A DNA stretch of 64,000 bases, taken from positions 62,001 through 126,000 of the forward strand of contig CACKBL010000005.1 in the NCBI GenBank assembly GCA_902598305.1, read 5' to 3'. The notes below the pieces were generated by a model. That model did not search any database, was not told where the DNA came from, and saw only the letters and a program-made list of their open reading frames with translations. Numbering within the stretch: position 1 is the first letter of the stretch; each line of letters opens with the position of its first letter. The position numbers and the translations under genes were made by a program. The stretch comes from an uncultured Bacteroidota bacterium (GTDB taxonomy: Bacteria; Bacteroidota; Bacteroidia; Flavobacteriales; Flavobacteriaceae). This document shows, in pieces, positions 27,468 to 35,417 of the stretch.

Positions 27468-28781
27468 ATGAGTTCATTTGTTATTGAAGGTGGTCAATCA
27501 CTAAAAGGAAGGATAAAACCTCAAGGTGCAAAGAATGAAGCTTTACAAGTTATAAGCAGTGTCCTTTTAACAGCTGAAGAAGTAACAATTGAAAACATAC
27601 CAAATATAATTGATGTAAATCGTTTAATTGAAATTTTAAAGTTTATTGGGGTAAAAATTAATAAACTTAATTCTGGAGAATATTCATTTAAAGCAGATGA
27701 ACTGAACTTAGAATTTTTAAAATCAGACAAATATAAAAATTTGGCAAAATCAATAAGGGGATCTATTATGATAGTTGGTCCGCTACTAGCAAGATTCGGA
27801 TTTGGGTCTATTCCAAGACCAGGTGGAGATAAAATAGGTAGAAGAAGATTGGATACACATTTTGAAAGTTTTAAAAAATTAGGTGCCGAATTTAGTTATG
27901 ATAGAAAAGAAAGTTTTTTTAATATAAAGGCAAAAAAACTGAAAGGATCCAATATTTTACTTGATGAAGCCTCAGTTACGGGCACTGCAAATATTGTCAT
28001 GGCAGGTGTTCTCGCCGAAGGAAAAACCACTATTTATAATGCTGCATGTGAACCTTATATTCAACAATTATGTAAATTATTAAATAGGATGGGGGCAAAG
28101 ATCTCAGGTATAGGTTCAAATTTCTTAATTATTGAAGGTGTAAGTAAATTAAATGGTGCCAGTCATAAAATATTGCCTGATATGATTGAGATAGGAAGTT
28201 GGATTGGTCTTGCGGCCATAACGAAAAGTGAACTTACAATTGAGAATGTAAACTGGGAGTATTTAGGTCAAATACCAATGATTTTTAAAAAACTTGGTAT
28301 AAGAATAGAAAAAATAGATGATAATATTTTTATACCTAAACATAAAAATGGATATGAAATTCAAAGCTATATAGATGGTTCAATTTTAACTATCGCTGAC
28401 GCTCCTTGGCCCGGTTTTTCTCCTGACTTAATAAGTATAGCATTGGTGGTTGCAACTCAAGCTAATGGGAGTGTCTTAATTCATCAAAAAATGTTTGAGA
28501 GTAGACTTTTCTTTGTTGATAAGTTAATTGACATGGGTGCTAAAATCATACTTTGTGACCCTCACAGAGCAACAGTCAATGGGCATAACTTTAGATCAAA
28601 TCTAAAAGCATCAGCTATGACATCTCCTGACATAAGAGCTGGAATTGCTCTTTTGATAGCCGCTTTATCGGCAGATGGAACGAGTAAAATTGAAAACATC
28701 GAGCAAATTGATAGGGGTTACGAGAATATAGACGAAAAGCTAAGAAAGATTGGCGCTAAAATTGAAAGGGTTGAGAGCTAA
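27468..28781 (+). CDS. murA: UDP-N-acetylglucosamine 1-carboxyvinyltransferase
   Basis: 437 aa. Transfers enolpyruvate from PEP to UDP-GlcNAc, the first committed step of peptidoglycan synthesis. LKGRIKPQGAKNEALQVIS carries the KN pair of the UDP-GlcNAc site. The active-site loop reads NAACEPYIQQL with cysteine at the fosfomycin-attack position, so the enzyme is expected to be sensitive. RAGIALLIAALSADGTSKIENIEQIDRGYENID closes the protein. Length is typical. Confidence 0.96.
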   Translation: MSSFVIEGGQSLKGRIKPQGAKNEALQVISSVLLTAEEVTIENIPNIIDVNRLIEILKFIGVKINKLNSGEYSFKADELNLEFLKSDKYKNLAKSIRGSIMIVGPLLARFGFGSIPRPGGDKIGRRRLDTHFESFKKLGAEFSYDRKESFFNIKAKKLKGSNILLDEASVTGTANIVMAGVLAEGKTTIYNAACEPYIQQLCKLLNRMGAKISGIGSNFLIIEGVSKLNGASHKILPDMIEIGSWIGLAAITKSELTIENVNWEYLGQIPMIFKKLGIRIEKIDDNIFIPKHKNGYEIQSYIDGSILTIADAPWPGFSPDLISIALVVATQANGSVLIHQKMFESRLFFVDKLIDMGAKIILCDPHRATVNGHNFRSNLKASAMTSPDIRAGIALLIAALSADGTSKIENIEQIDRGYENIDEKLRKIGAKIERVES

Positions 28782-28782
28782 C

Positions 28783-29076
28783 CTAATTTCTTTTTCTTTT
28801 TGATATTTTGTTTAAAGTAATTTGTCTCTGACTATTTGATTTAAATCTTAATTTGTCTCCTGATGACATACTACTATGCTTCGTTGACCTTCCTTGAACT
28901 CTTTTTCTCCACATTTTAAAACTTTTTTCCTTCAGTTCTTTTCTCATCAATTTAATAACATCTTTTTCAGCAATACCAAATTGTTTTTTAATAACATCAA
29001 ACGAAGTTCTATCTTCCCAAGCCATCTCAATGATTCTATCCAGCTCACGGTGACTAAAAACGATTTTATTTTTCAT
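28783..29076 (-). CDS. TIGR03643 family protein, photolyase-associated
   Basis: 97 aa, basic. The start SHRELDRIIEMAWEDRTSFDVIKKQFGIAEKDVIKLMRKELKEKSFKMWRKRVQGRSTKH resembles a helix-turn-helix-like segment followed by a conserved basic stretch, as in the TIGR03643 family. Members are usually found near photolyase or cryptochrome genes. The tail is lysine/arginine-rich. This is the last gene of the minus-strand light-repair group, 29 nt after the photolyase-related gene, and ends convergently 1 nt from murA. A DNA-binding role is plausible but unproven. Confidence 0.82.
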   Translation of the reverse strand: MKNKIVFSHRELDRIIEMAWEDRTSFDVIKKQFGIAEKDVIKLMRKELKEKSFKMWRKRVQGRSTKHSSMSSGDKLRFKSNSQRQITLNKISKRKRN

Positions 29077-29105
29077 TTTTAATTTTAATTAGCATGTATG
29101 AAAAT

Positions 29106-30602
29106 TTAATTATCAGAATTGTCAATTGATAACAAGTAATCTTCTGCACACTTTAGATAGTTTGTTTTTTTTAAAATATCCATTTTGTCAAAGCTTCTTA
29201 CGAGAATTCTCATTCTTGGGTTTTTTTCAAAAAACTCTCTTTTTTTGTCTATAAAATTCCAAAAAAGTGAATCCCAGATGGTACACCAATCTCCTTTTTT
29301 GTAATTACTCATTTTAAGTATATAGTTACTACCGCTTATGTAGGGTTTTGTGGACATAAGGCCTCCATCAGCGAATTGACTCATTCCATAAACGTTTGGA
29401 ACCATTACCCAATCATAGGCATCAATGAATAACTCCATAAACCATTTATAGACTTCGTCCGGGTCAAATTCACATAAAAGCATGAAATTTCCCATTATCA
29501 TAAGCCTTTCAATGTGGTGCGCATATGCTGTAGTATTAATTTTCTTTATTGTGTCGTCAACCGGGTCTATACCAGTATTTCCATCATAAAAAGATTTACT
29601 AATTTTTCTTTTAAAGCCCCAAAAGTTTTTTGTCCTTTCTTCAACCCCTTTGCAAAAGTAAATACCCCTTATAAACTCTCTCCAGCCAATAATTTGTCTT
29701 ATAAACCCTTCACATGAATTAATCATTATATTATTTTTTTGATAAAAATCAATTGACTCCTTAACAATAAATTCAGGTGTGATTAATCCGCTGTTAATTA
29801 GTGGCGAAAGTAAGCTATGATTTAAAAAAGACTCTTCTTTAACAATTGAATCCTCGTATGGGCCAAATTCGTTAAACCTATCTTTAAGAAACTTTAAAAA
29901 CCATAATTTTGCACTTTTGTGATCAGTAGGATAAATAAATTTAACATTGATTAATCCTGGATTTTGACTGTAATTTGTATTAATGAAACTTACAGATTCA
30001 GAAAAAAGTTTATCATCTACATCTGCAAATTCTATTTTAGGCGGATTTTTGTCTTTTGGATATTTTTCCCTATTCATCACATCATATGTCCAATCCCCCC
30101 CTGTTGGTTTTCCGTTTTGTTCGATTAGAATATTAAATTTTTTTCTTTGTGATTTATAGAACGAGGTTTGAAAAAACTTTTTTTTGTCTTTTTTAAAAAA
30201 CTCGTTTAGTTCAGATTTTTTAGTTATAAAACTTGGATTTTCATGAATAATTAGTTGGATTTTATTTTTTTTACAAAAATTTGAAATTCTTTTTTGGATA
30301 TAATAATCATCGGGATCTATTATTTCAATTTTGTTGAGATTAATACATAGATTTTCAAGTAAATTTCTTATGTCAGATTCTGTTTCGGTTGATTCAATAT
30401 ATTTTACTTTTCTGTCGTGCAACTCCAAATAACGCTGATAATTTTTCATCGTAAGCCTGTGGAAAAGTATTTTTTGCTTGTGAAATTTAAATTGATTGAA
30501 AAAAAGAAATTCTTCAACCAAAATAAATTCATTTTGGTTTTTCATTAAGGGAGAATTTTCAAAAAGCTGATTTGGAAATAATATGTTCATATTTTCATTC
30601 AT
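29106..30602 (-). CDS. Photolyase-related protein (PhrB-like cryptochrome/photolyase family)
   Basis: 498 aa, the length of the prokaryotic (6-4) photolyase/cryptochrome group. FAD-domain motifs include CEGFIRQIIGWREFIRGIY, YAHHIERLMIMGNFMLL, DAYDWVMVPNVYGMSQFADGG and STKPYISGSNYI. Well-studied members hold a 4Fe-4S cluster with a C-x2-C pair after the MSDY motif; here MSNYKKGDWCTIWDSLFW shows a deletion at that place and only one cysteine, so the cluster may be absent. It overlaps cryptochrome DASH by 8 nt. It probably repairs (6-4) photoproducts or senses light. Confidence 0.88.
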   Translation of the reverse strand: MNENMNILFPNQLFENSPLMKNQNEFILVEEFLFFNQFKFHKQKILFHRLTMKNYQRYLELHDRKVKYIESTETESDIRNLLENLCINLNKIEIIDPDDYYIQKRISNFCKKNKIQLIIHENPSFITKKSELNEFFKKDKKKFFQTSFYKSQRKKFNILIEQNGKPTGGDWTYDVMNREKYPKDKNPPKIEFADVDDKLFSESVSFINTNYSQNPGLINVKFIYPTDHKSAKLWFLKFLKDRFNEFGPYEDSIVKEESFLNHSLLSPLINSGLITPEFIVKESIDFYQKNNIMINSCEGFIRQIIGWREFIRGIYFCKGVEERTKNFWGFKRKISKSFYDGNTGIDPVDDTIKKINTTAYAHHIERLMIMGNFMLLCEFDPDEVYKWFMELFIDAYDWVMVPNVYGMSQFADGGLMSTKPYISGSNYILKMSNYKKGDWCTIWDSLFWNFIDKKREFFEKNPRMRILVRSFDKMDILKKTNYLKCAEDYLLSIDNSDN

Positions 30603-31896
30603 TTAGCCACAAATTTTGAAATTTCATGTTAGGATCGTATTTTTCTGACTGCCATTTAATGTTGAATTTCCTGTCCCTTGGATCATTTCCAACACCAGAT
30701 ACATACATCCAATTTCCATAATTGCTATGTACATCATAATCTATAAGCATTGATTCGAAATATGAAGCACCGATTCTCCAATCCAATTTTAGTTCCTTTG
30801 CAAAATAACTAGCAACATTTTGTCTTCCCCTATTACTCATCCATCCAGTATTTTTTATTTCCAACATATTTGAATTCACAAATGGTTCTTTTGTTTTTCC
30901 GTTAATCCATTCATATACTTTGGTTTTTGATTTATCCCAATTATATTTTCTGTTCAAAATACCTTCAATACTAAAAATCTTGTCTCTATATTTCATTGAT
31001 ATGTACTTAAAATAGTCTCTCCATATAAGTTCAAATACCAACCAATATGTGGATTGGTTTTTGATTACCTTATTTTCATATTTTTTTATTTCCCAATAAA
31101 TCATTTTTGGGGATACAGAACCGTTTGCTAACCAAGAAGAGAACTTAGAACTATAATCAATTCCAATCAATCCATTTCTAGTATGTTTATAAACAGATAA
31201 CTTTTTTGTTTCCCATAAATAATTATTGATTCTCTCAATACCACTTTTGCCCCCCCCTTTAAATGGGAATGCGCTTCTTTTGTCAAGTTTAAATTCCTTA
31301 AAACCTAAATCATTTAAACTTGGAATTTTGTATTTCTCGGATAGTCTATTCTTTGATTCCAACCTATGCGGATTATCCGCCAAACTCCTAACTTTTAAAT
31401 CTTTTTCACATTTTTTTCTAAATAACGTGAAAACATTGGGGATATCGTCAATTTTTTTTTTCAAATCGTTGGGGTGATATAAAAATTGTTCGAAAGAATA
31501 GTTCACTTTTACATTACTATCAATCTTATTTAAAACTTCTTTTTCTTCATTGATTTCGTCACGAGTCCATTCTCTTTGAATGAAAATTTCCTTGACATTT
31601 AATTTTTTTATCTTTTTTATAAGATTTTGACCATCTGGACAATTGTCAATTATTAAACTAATATTCAACTTATCTAACTCAAGTTGCAAATCATTTACTG
31701 ATTCAATCATAAATTTACTTCTGTAAATACCTGTTTTTTTAAACCCCATATTTAATTCTTTAAATAAATTAGGATTAAAATTGAAATAAGCGACAACTTG
31801 TCTATTGCTATCAATAGCTTTTGAAAGTCCCTGATGATCTCTTATTCTAAGATCGTTTCTATACCAAACTAGAGAAACACCTAACGAGCTCGACAT
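30595..31896 (-). CDS. Cryptochrome DASH
   Basis: 433 aa. N-terminal photolyase alpha/beta domain starts [22 protein letters not shown]; the FAD-binding domain shows [87 protein letters not shown]. This NRGRQN...GVGNDPR.R.FN pattern identifies the DASH class, which repairs cyclobutane dimers in single-stranded DNA or signals blue light. The start overlaps the DUF2256 gene by 16 nt and the end overlaps the next photolyase-related gene. Confidence 0.94.
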   Translation of the reverse strand: MSSSLGVSLVWYRNDLRIRDHQGLSKAIDSNRQVVAYFNFNPNLFKELNMGFKKTGIYRSKFMIESVNDLQLELDKLNISLIIDNCPDGQNLIKKIKKLNVKEIFIQREWTRDEINEEKEVLNKIDSNVKVNYSFEQFLYHPNDLKKKIDDIPNVFTLFRKKCEKDLKVRSLADNPHRLESKNRLSEKYKIPSLNDLGFKEFKLDKRSAFPFKGGGKSGIERINNYLWETKKLSVYKHTRNGLIGIDYSSKFSSWLANGSVSPKMIYWEIKKYENKVIKNQSTYWLVFELIWRDYFKYISMKYRDKIFSIEGILNRKYNWDKSKTKVYEWINGKTKEPFVNSNMLEIKNTGWMSNRGRQNVASYFAKELKLDWRIGASYFESMLIDYDVHSNYGNWMYVSGVGNDPRDRKFNIKWQSEKYDPNMKFQNLWLNE

Positions 31897-32015
31897 CTTT
31901 TACTACAGTATTTGACATTATTCCAGTTGTTTTCCCATTTTTTTCTCCAACTAAATGGTCTTTTACAAGCTGGACAAATTTTAGATGGTAAATTTGCTTT
32001 TTTAACACCATTCAT
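31881..32015 (-). CDS. DUF2256 family small zinc-ribbon-like protein
   Basis: 44 aa, too short for the ORF track. The translation begins [20 protein letters not shown] and carries CPAC...YCSKRC, four cysteines suited to bind one metal, with many Arg, Lys and Trp residues. This is the DUF2256 pattern (LPSKxCxxCxRPFxWRKKW...W..VKYCSxxCR). DUF2256 genes are typically found next to photolyases. It starts directly after the CPD photolyase stop (no gap) and overlaps the cryptochrome DASH start by 16 nt, so it is translated within the group. Function is unknown. Confidence 0.88.
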   Translation of the reverse strand: MNGVKKANLPSKICPACKRPFSWRKKWENNWNNVKYCSKRCRAR

Positions 32016-33314
32016 TTAAGCAACAGCAGCTTTGAAGGTTTCTAAACATCTATTTCGAGCAAACTTATGATCAATAATTTCTTTAGGGTATAAGCTACTT
32101 TGAAATTCGGGAACCCATTTTTTAATGTATTTAAAATCTTTATCGAATTTTTTAATTTGCTCTTTTGGATTAAAAATCCTAAAATATGGAGAAGCATCTA
32201 CACCACATCCTGCCACCCATTGCCAATTACCTACATTACTAGACATTTCATAGTCTAACAATTTTTTTGCAAAATACTTTTCTCCCCATCTCCAATCAAT
32301 TAATAGATGCTTACAAAGAAAACTTCCAACTAGCATTCTTACCCTATTATGCATAAATCCTGTTTGATTTAATTCTCTCATGCCGGCATCGATTAAAGGA
32401 TAGCCTGTATTTCCCTCACACCATTTTTTAAATTCTTCATAATTATTAAGCCAATTTATATTATCGTATTTAGGTTTAAAGGATTTTTCTTGAGTGTATG
32501 GAAAATGCCATAGTATTTGCATAAAAAACTCCCTCCAAATCAATTCTTTTAAATATGTATTGTTTGAGTATTTAAGTGCTTTCTCCACTAGTTTTCTAAT
32601 ACTTACAAATCCAAATCTCAAGTGAGCACCAATTCTAGAGGTACTATTTAAGTAAGGAAAGTTTCTGGTTTCTTCGTATTTTTCAATTGTTTTGGAATCA
32701 ATATTAAATAATGGAATATCAAATTCTTTTTCATCAAAACCAATTTCTTTTAATGTAAGGTAGGGTAATTCTAGACTAGCTAAAGAAGTTAATTTAGTTT
32801 CAGATTTACAACTTTCAAACCCCGTTGCGTTTAATTTTTCAATCCATTTTCTAGAATAAGGTGTATATACTTTATATGGATTACCATCATCCTTGACCAC
32901 TTCATCTTTTTCAAAAATAACTTGATCTTTGAAAGATTTATAAGTAACGTTTCTTTTTTCTAAAAATGATTTTATTGATTTATCTCTTTCTATAGCATAT
33001 GGCTCGTAATCACGATTTGCAAAAACAGTTTTGATTTTATATTTTCTTAAAAGTGATTCAAAAACGGCCTTAGGATTTCCAAGATACATTCCAACATTAC
33101 ACCTGTTCCCCAACATGGCATCGTTTAATTTAACTAAGGCCGCATGAATCATTTTTATTCTTAAATCGTTTTTTTCGAGTTTATTGATTATCTCAGTGTC
33201 AAAAATAAAGATTGGAATTACCTTTAAACCTGATGAAAGAGCACCATTTAAACCTAGATTATCATCTAATCTTAAATCTCTTCTAAACCAAAAAACTGAA
33301 AAATTTTCTTCCAT
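32016..33314 (-). CDS. phr: Deoxyribodipyrimidine photolyase (CPD class I)
   Basis: 432 aa. Uses FADH- and blue light to split cyclobutane pyrimidine dimers. The start VFWFRRDLRLDDNLGLNGAL is the antenna-domain signature; the FAD domain has RIGAHLRFGFVSIRKLV, LIWREFFMQILWHFPY, NQTGFMHNRVRMLVGSFLCKHLLIDWRWGEKYFAKKLLDYEMSSNVGNWQW. All the usual tryptophans of the electron-transfer chain region are present by eye. It follows the SDR gene with no gap. Confidence 0.94.
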   Translation of the reverse strand: MEENFSVFWFRRDLRLDDNLGLNGALSSGLKVIPIFIFDTEIINKLEKNDLRIKMIHAALVKLNDAMLGNRCNVGMYLGNPKAVFESLLRKYKIKTVFANRDYEPYAIERDKSIKSFLEKRNVTYKSFKDQVIFEKDEVVKDDGNPYKVYTPYSRKWIEKLNATGFESCKSETKLTSLASLELPYLTLKEIGFDEKEFDIPLFNIDSKTIEKYEETRNFPYLNSTSRIGAHLRFGFVSIRKLVEKALKYSNNTYLKELIWREFFMQILWHFPYTQEKSFKPKYDNINWLNNYEEFKKWCEGNTGYPLIDAGMRELNQTGFMHNRVRMLVGSFLCKHLLIDWRWGEKYFAKKLLDYEMSSNVGNWQWVAGCGVDASPYFRIFNPKEQIKKFDKDFKYIKKWVPEFQSSLYPKEIIDHKFARNRCLETFKAAVA

Positions 33315-34010
33315 TTAATTAACTTTAACACTACTTATACCACCGTCAATGTTAATAATTTGACCAGTAATCCACTTTGATTTTTCATCAAGTAAATATT
33401 GAGTAAGCTGAGCAATTTCTTTTGCAGTACCAATCTTATTCAAAGGGTGTCTAGCTGCAGCTTTTTCAATTTTATCTTCAGTGTTTAAAAACTTATTTGC
33501 AAGGGGTGTATCAACTATTGATGGCGCTATGCAATTGACTCTGATTTTTGGAGCGAATTCAGCTGCCAGTGACTTTGTTAATCCTTCTAGTGCAGATTTT
33601 GACGAAGATACCGAAGAATGGAAAGGCATTCCTGTTTTAACAGCAACAGTACTATAAAAGATTATACTTGAGGAAGGACTTTGCTGAAGTCTATTTAAAA
33701 TTATTTGCAATGTTTTTATAGCGCCTATAAGATTTAATTCTAAGTCGCTTCTAAAAGTTTCAAGTTTCAAACTTCTAAAAGGTCTCAGGTTAATTGTACC
33801 TGGGCAATAAACGAAACCATCAATTTGGTTAGGTAACAATCCAGGGTCAAGATCGTCTTCAAGAACATCGTATTTTATGTGTCTAATATTCTCATTAGAT
33901 TCATTTAATTCATTTCTCGAGGTTGAAAAAACAATGTTTTCTTTTGACAACAGTTCCGAAATTTCTTTTCCAATTCCTGAAGAACCTCCAATAATTAAAT
34001 AATTTTTCAT
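33315..34010 (-). CDS. Short-chain dehydrogenase, photolyase-linked
   Basis: 231 aa Rossmann-fold protein. The NAD(P) loop is GGSSGIGKEI, the catalytic serine lies in FYSTVAV, and the YxxxK tyrosine position is occupied by FHSSVSSSKSALEG, i.e. S-x-x-x-K in place of Y-x-x-x-K. The loss of the catalytic tyrosine suggests altered or no dehydrogenase activity. It overlaps the START-like gene by 4 nt and abuts the photolyase. Such SDRs recur beside photolyases in marine Bacteroidota; their substrate is unknown. Confidence 0.86.
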   Translation of the reverse strand: MKNYLIIGGSSGIGKEISELLSKENIVFSTSRNELNESNENIRHIKYDVLEDDLDPGLLPNQIDGFVYCPGTINLRPFRSLKLETFRSDLELNLIGAIKTLQIILNRLQQSPSSSIIFYSTVAVKTGMPFHSSVSSSKSALEGLTKSLAAEFAPKIRVNCIAPSIVDTPLANKFLNTEDKIEKAAARHPLNKIGTAKEIAQLTQYLLDEKSKWITGQIINIDGGISSVKVN

Positions 34011-34471
34011 TTATTTATATTTCCAAATTTATTTTCGAGTACCTTATATCTGTAATCAAAAATTTGATTTAATTTTTTTTTAATAAAAAGAGGATGAGCC
34101 ATTCTGCCGAGTATACCAAAAGGCAGCCTGTAATCTACAATATCGATCATTTCAACTCCGTCTTTAATTTTGTTAAAAAAATGTTTGTGATGCCAAAGCT
34201 TATAAGGTCCATATCTTTGTTCGTCAACGAAATATGTTTCTTTTTCAACATGGGTGATTTCAGTCACCCATCTTAAAGGTATCCCAAAGAGAGGTTTGAC
34301 AATGTATTTTATAATTTGACCAGGAAACATATCTTTATCTGCACCTTCTAAAATTTTAAAACCCATGTAGATTGGTGTTATTTCTTTTAAATTAGAGGGA
34401 TTAGAAAAGAAATTCCAAGCTTCTTTAATGCTAATGGGTAAATGTTGAATCCTTTTAAGTCTATATACCAT
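34007..34471 (-). CDS. SRPBCC/START-like ligand-binding protein, first gene of the photolyase group
   Basis: 154 aa. I start at MVYRLKRIQHLPISIKEAWNFFSNP (34471), three residues inside the track ORF, because the promoter lies directly upstream. This N-terminal pattern with NLKEITPIYMGFKI and the C-terminal GRMAHPLFIKKKLNQIFDYRYKVLE is that of the SRPBCC group sometimes labelled cell division inhibitor SulA-like. A hydrophobic ligand pocket is expected. It overlaps the SDR by 4 nt, so the pair is coupled. Confidence 0.84.
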   Translation of the reverse strand: MVYRLKRIQHLPISIKEAWNFFSNPSNLKEITPIYMGFKILEGADKDMFPGQIIKYIVKPLFGIPLRWVTEITHVEKETYFVDEQRYGPYKLWHHKHFFNKIKDGVEMIDIVDYRLPFGILGRMAHPLFIKKKLNQIFDYRYKVLENKFGNINK

Positions 34472-34477
34472 GGAGAG

Positions 34478-34507
34478 CAAAAATATAAAATGTTTAATAA
34501 ATTCAAA
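34478..34507 (-). promoter_or_regulatory. Promoter of the photolyase group (TTTG-N18-TATTTTTG)
   Basis: On the minus strand TTTG and TATTTTTG are separated by exactly 18 nt, a full match to the Bacteroidota housekeeping promoter. The element ends 6 nt before the ATG at 34471, predicting a leader of about 2 nt. I see no operator-like inverted repeat overlapping it. Confidence 0.7.
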
Positions 34508-34576
34508 AAAAAGTTAAACAAAAGAAGAAAATGATTTTTCTAAAATTGATTAACTTTAACACTAAAACTTTAAAAT

Positions 34577-35407
34577 ATGAATCTAAGATCTTTCTCATTT
34601 GCTTTTTTAATTTATTCAGTTGTCTTTTCTCAAGTACAGACTCCTGCACTCAGTCCTAAATCAGAATTAACCCAAATAGTTGGCTTTACTGAGGTGAAAA
34701 TTGAATTTTCTAGACCATCAATGCGTGGTAGAAAAATCATGGGAAATTTGGTCAATTATGGAGATATCTGGCGAACAGGAGCTAATAGTAACACAAAAAT
34801 CACAATTAATGATAATCTTATGTTTGGTGAAAATATTCTTCCTGCTGGCACTTATTCCATTTTGACTAGACCTGGAAAAAAAATGTGGGAAGTGTTCTTT
34901 TATACTGAAGACTGGTCCTTACCAAAAGCTTGGGATCCTGAAAAAATCGCTCTTAAATTAGATATACCAGTAAAAAACGCTAATCAGATCGAAACATTTT
35001 CAATTTGGATAGGTGATATTTCAACTGATTCAGCTTCACTAAACTTAGCATGGGAAAATTCTAGAATTGAAATGCCTTTTACCGTATCTACTGATGAAAA
35101 AACCATGGCATCTATAAAAGAAACTATGAAAGGTAATCCTGGACACAGAGACTATTATAGTGCCGCCTCATATTATTTAACTACAGGTAGAGACTTAAAG
35201 AAAGCTGAAAAGTGGATAATAAAGGCTGTGAAGGAAAAAGAATACTACTTTTACTATAGAACTAAAGCTGAAATTCACGCAGGGTTAGAGAAGTTTAAGT
35301 CGGCTATAGAAGCAGCAAATAAATCTATCAAACTTGCAGAAAAAAGAGGTACAAAAAACTTAATTAGTTTAAATAAAAAATCTATTGAAGAGTGGAGTAG
35401 AAGGTAA
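34577..35407 (+). CDS. DUF2911 secreted protein
   Basis: 276 aa. A signal peptide (SFAFLIYSVVFSQVQ) leads into the DUF2911 domain: LSPKSELTQIVGFTEVKIEFSRPSMRGRKIMG, WRTGANSNTKI, and LPAGTYSILTRPGKKMWEVFF. The last about 90 residues add TPR-like helices (DYYSAASYYLTTGRDLKKAEKWIIKAVKE). Function is unknown; family members are exported proteins of Bacteroidota. It is divergent from the photolyase group. Confidence 0.88.
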   Translation: MNLRSFSFAFLIYSVVFSQVQTPALSPKSELTQIVGFTEVKIEFSRPSMRGRKIMGNLVNYGDIWRTGANSNTKITINDNLMFGENILPAGTYSILTRPGKKMWEVFFYTEDWSLPKAWDPEKIALKLDIPVKNANQIETFSIWIGDISTDSASLNLAWENSRIEMPFTVSTDEKTMASIKETMKGNPGHRDYYSAASYYLTTGRDLKKAEKWIIKAVKEKEYYFYYRTKAEIHAGLEKFKSAIEAANKSIKLAEKRGTKNLISLNKKSIEEWSRR

Positions 35408-35417
35408 TTTATTTATT

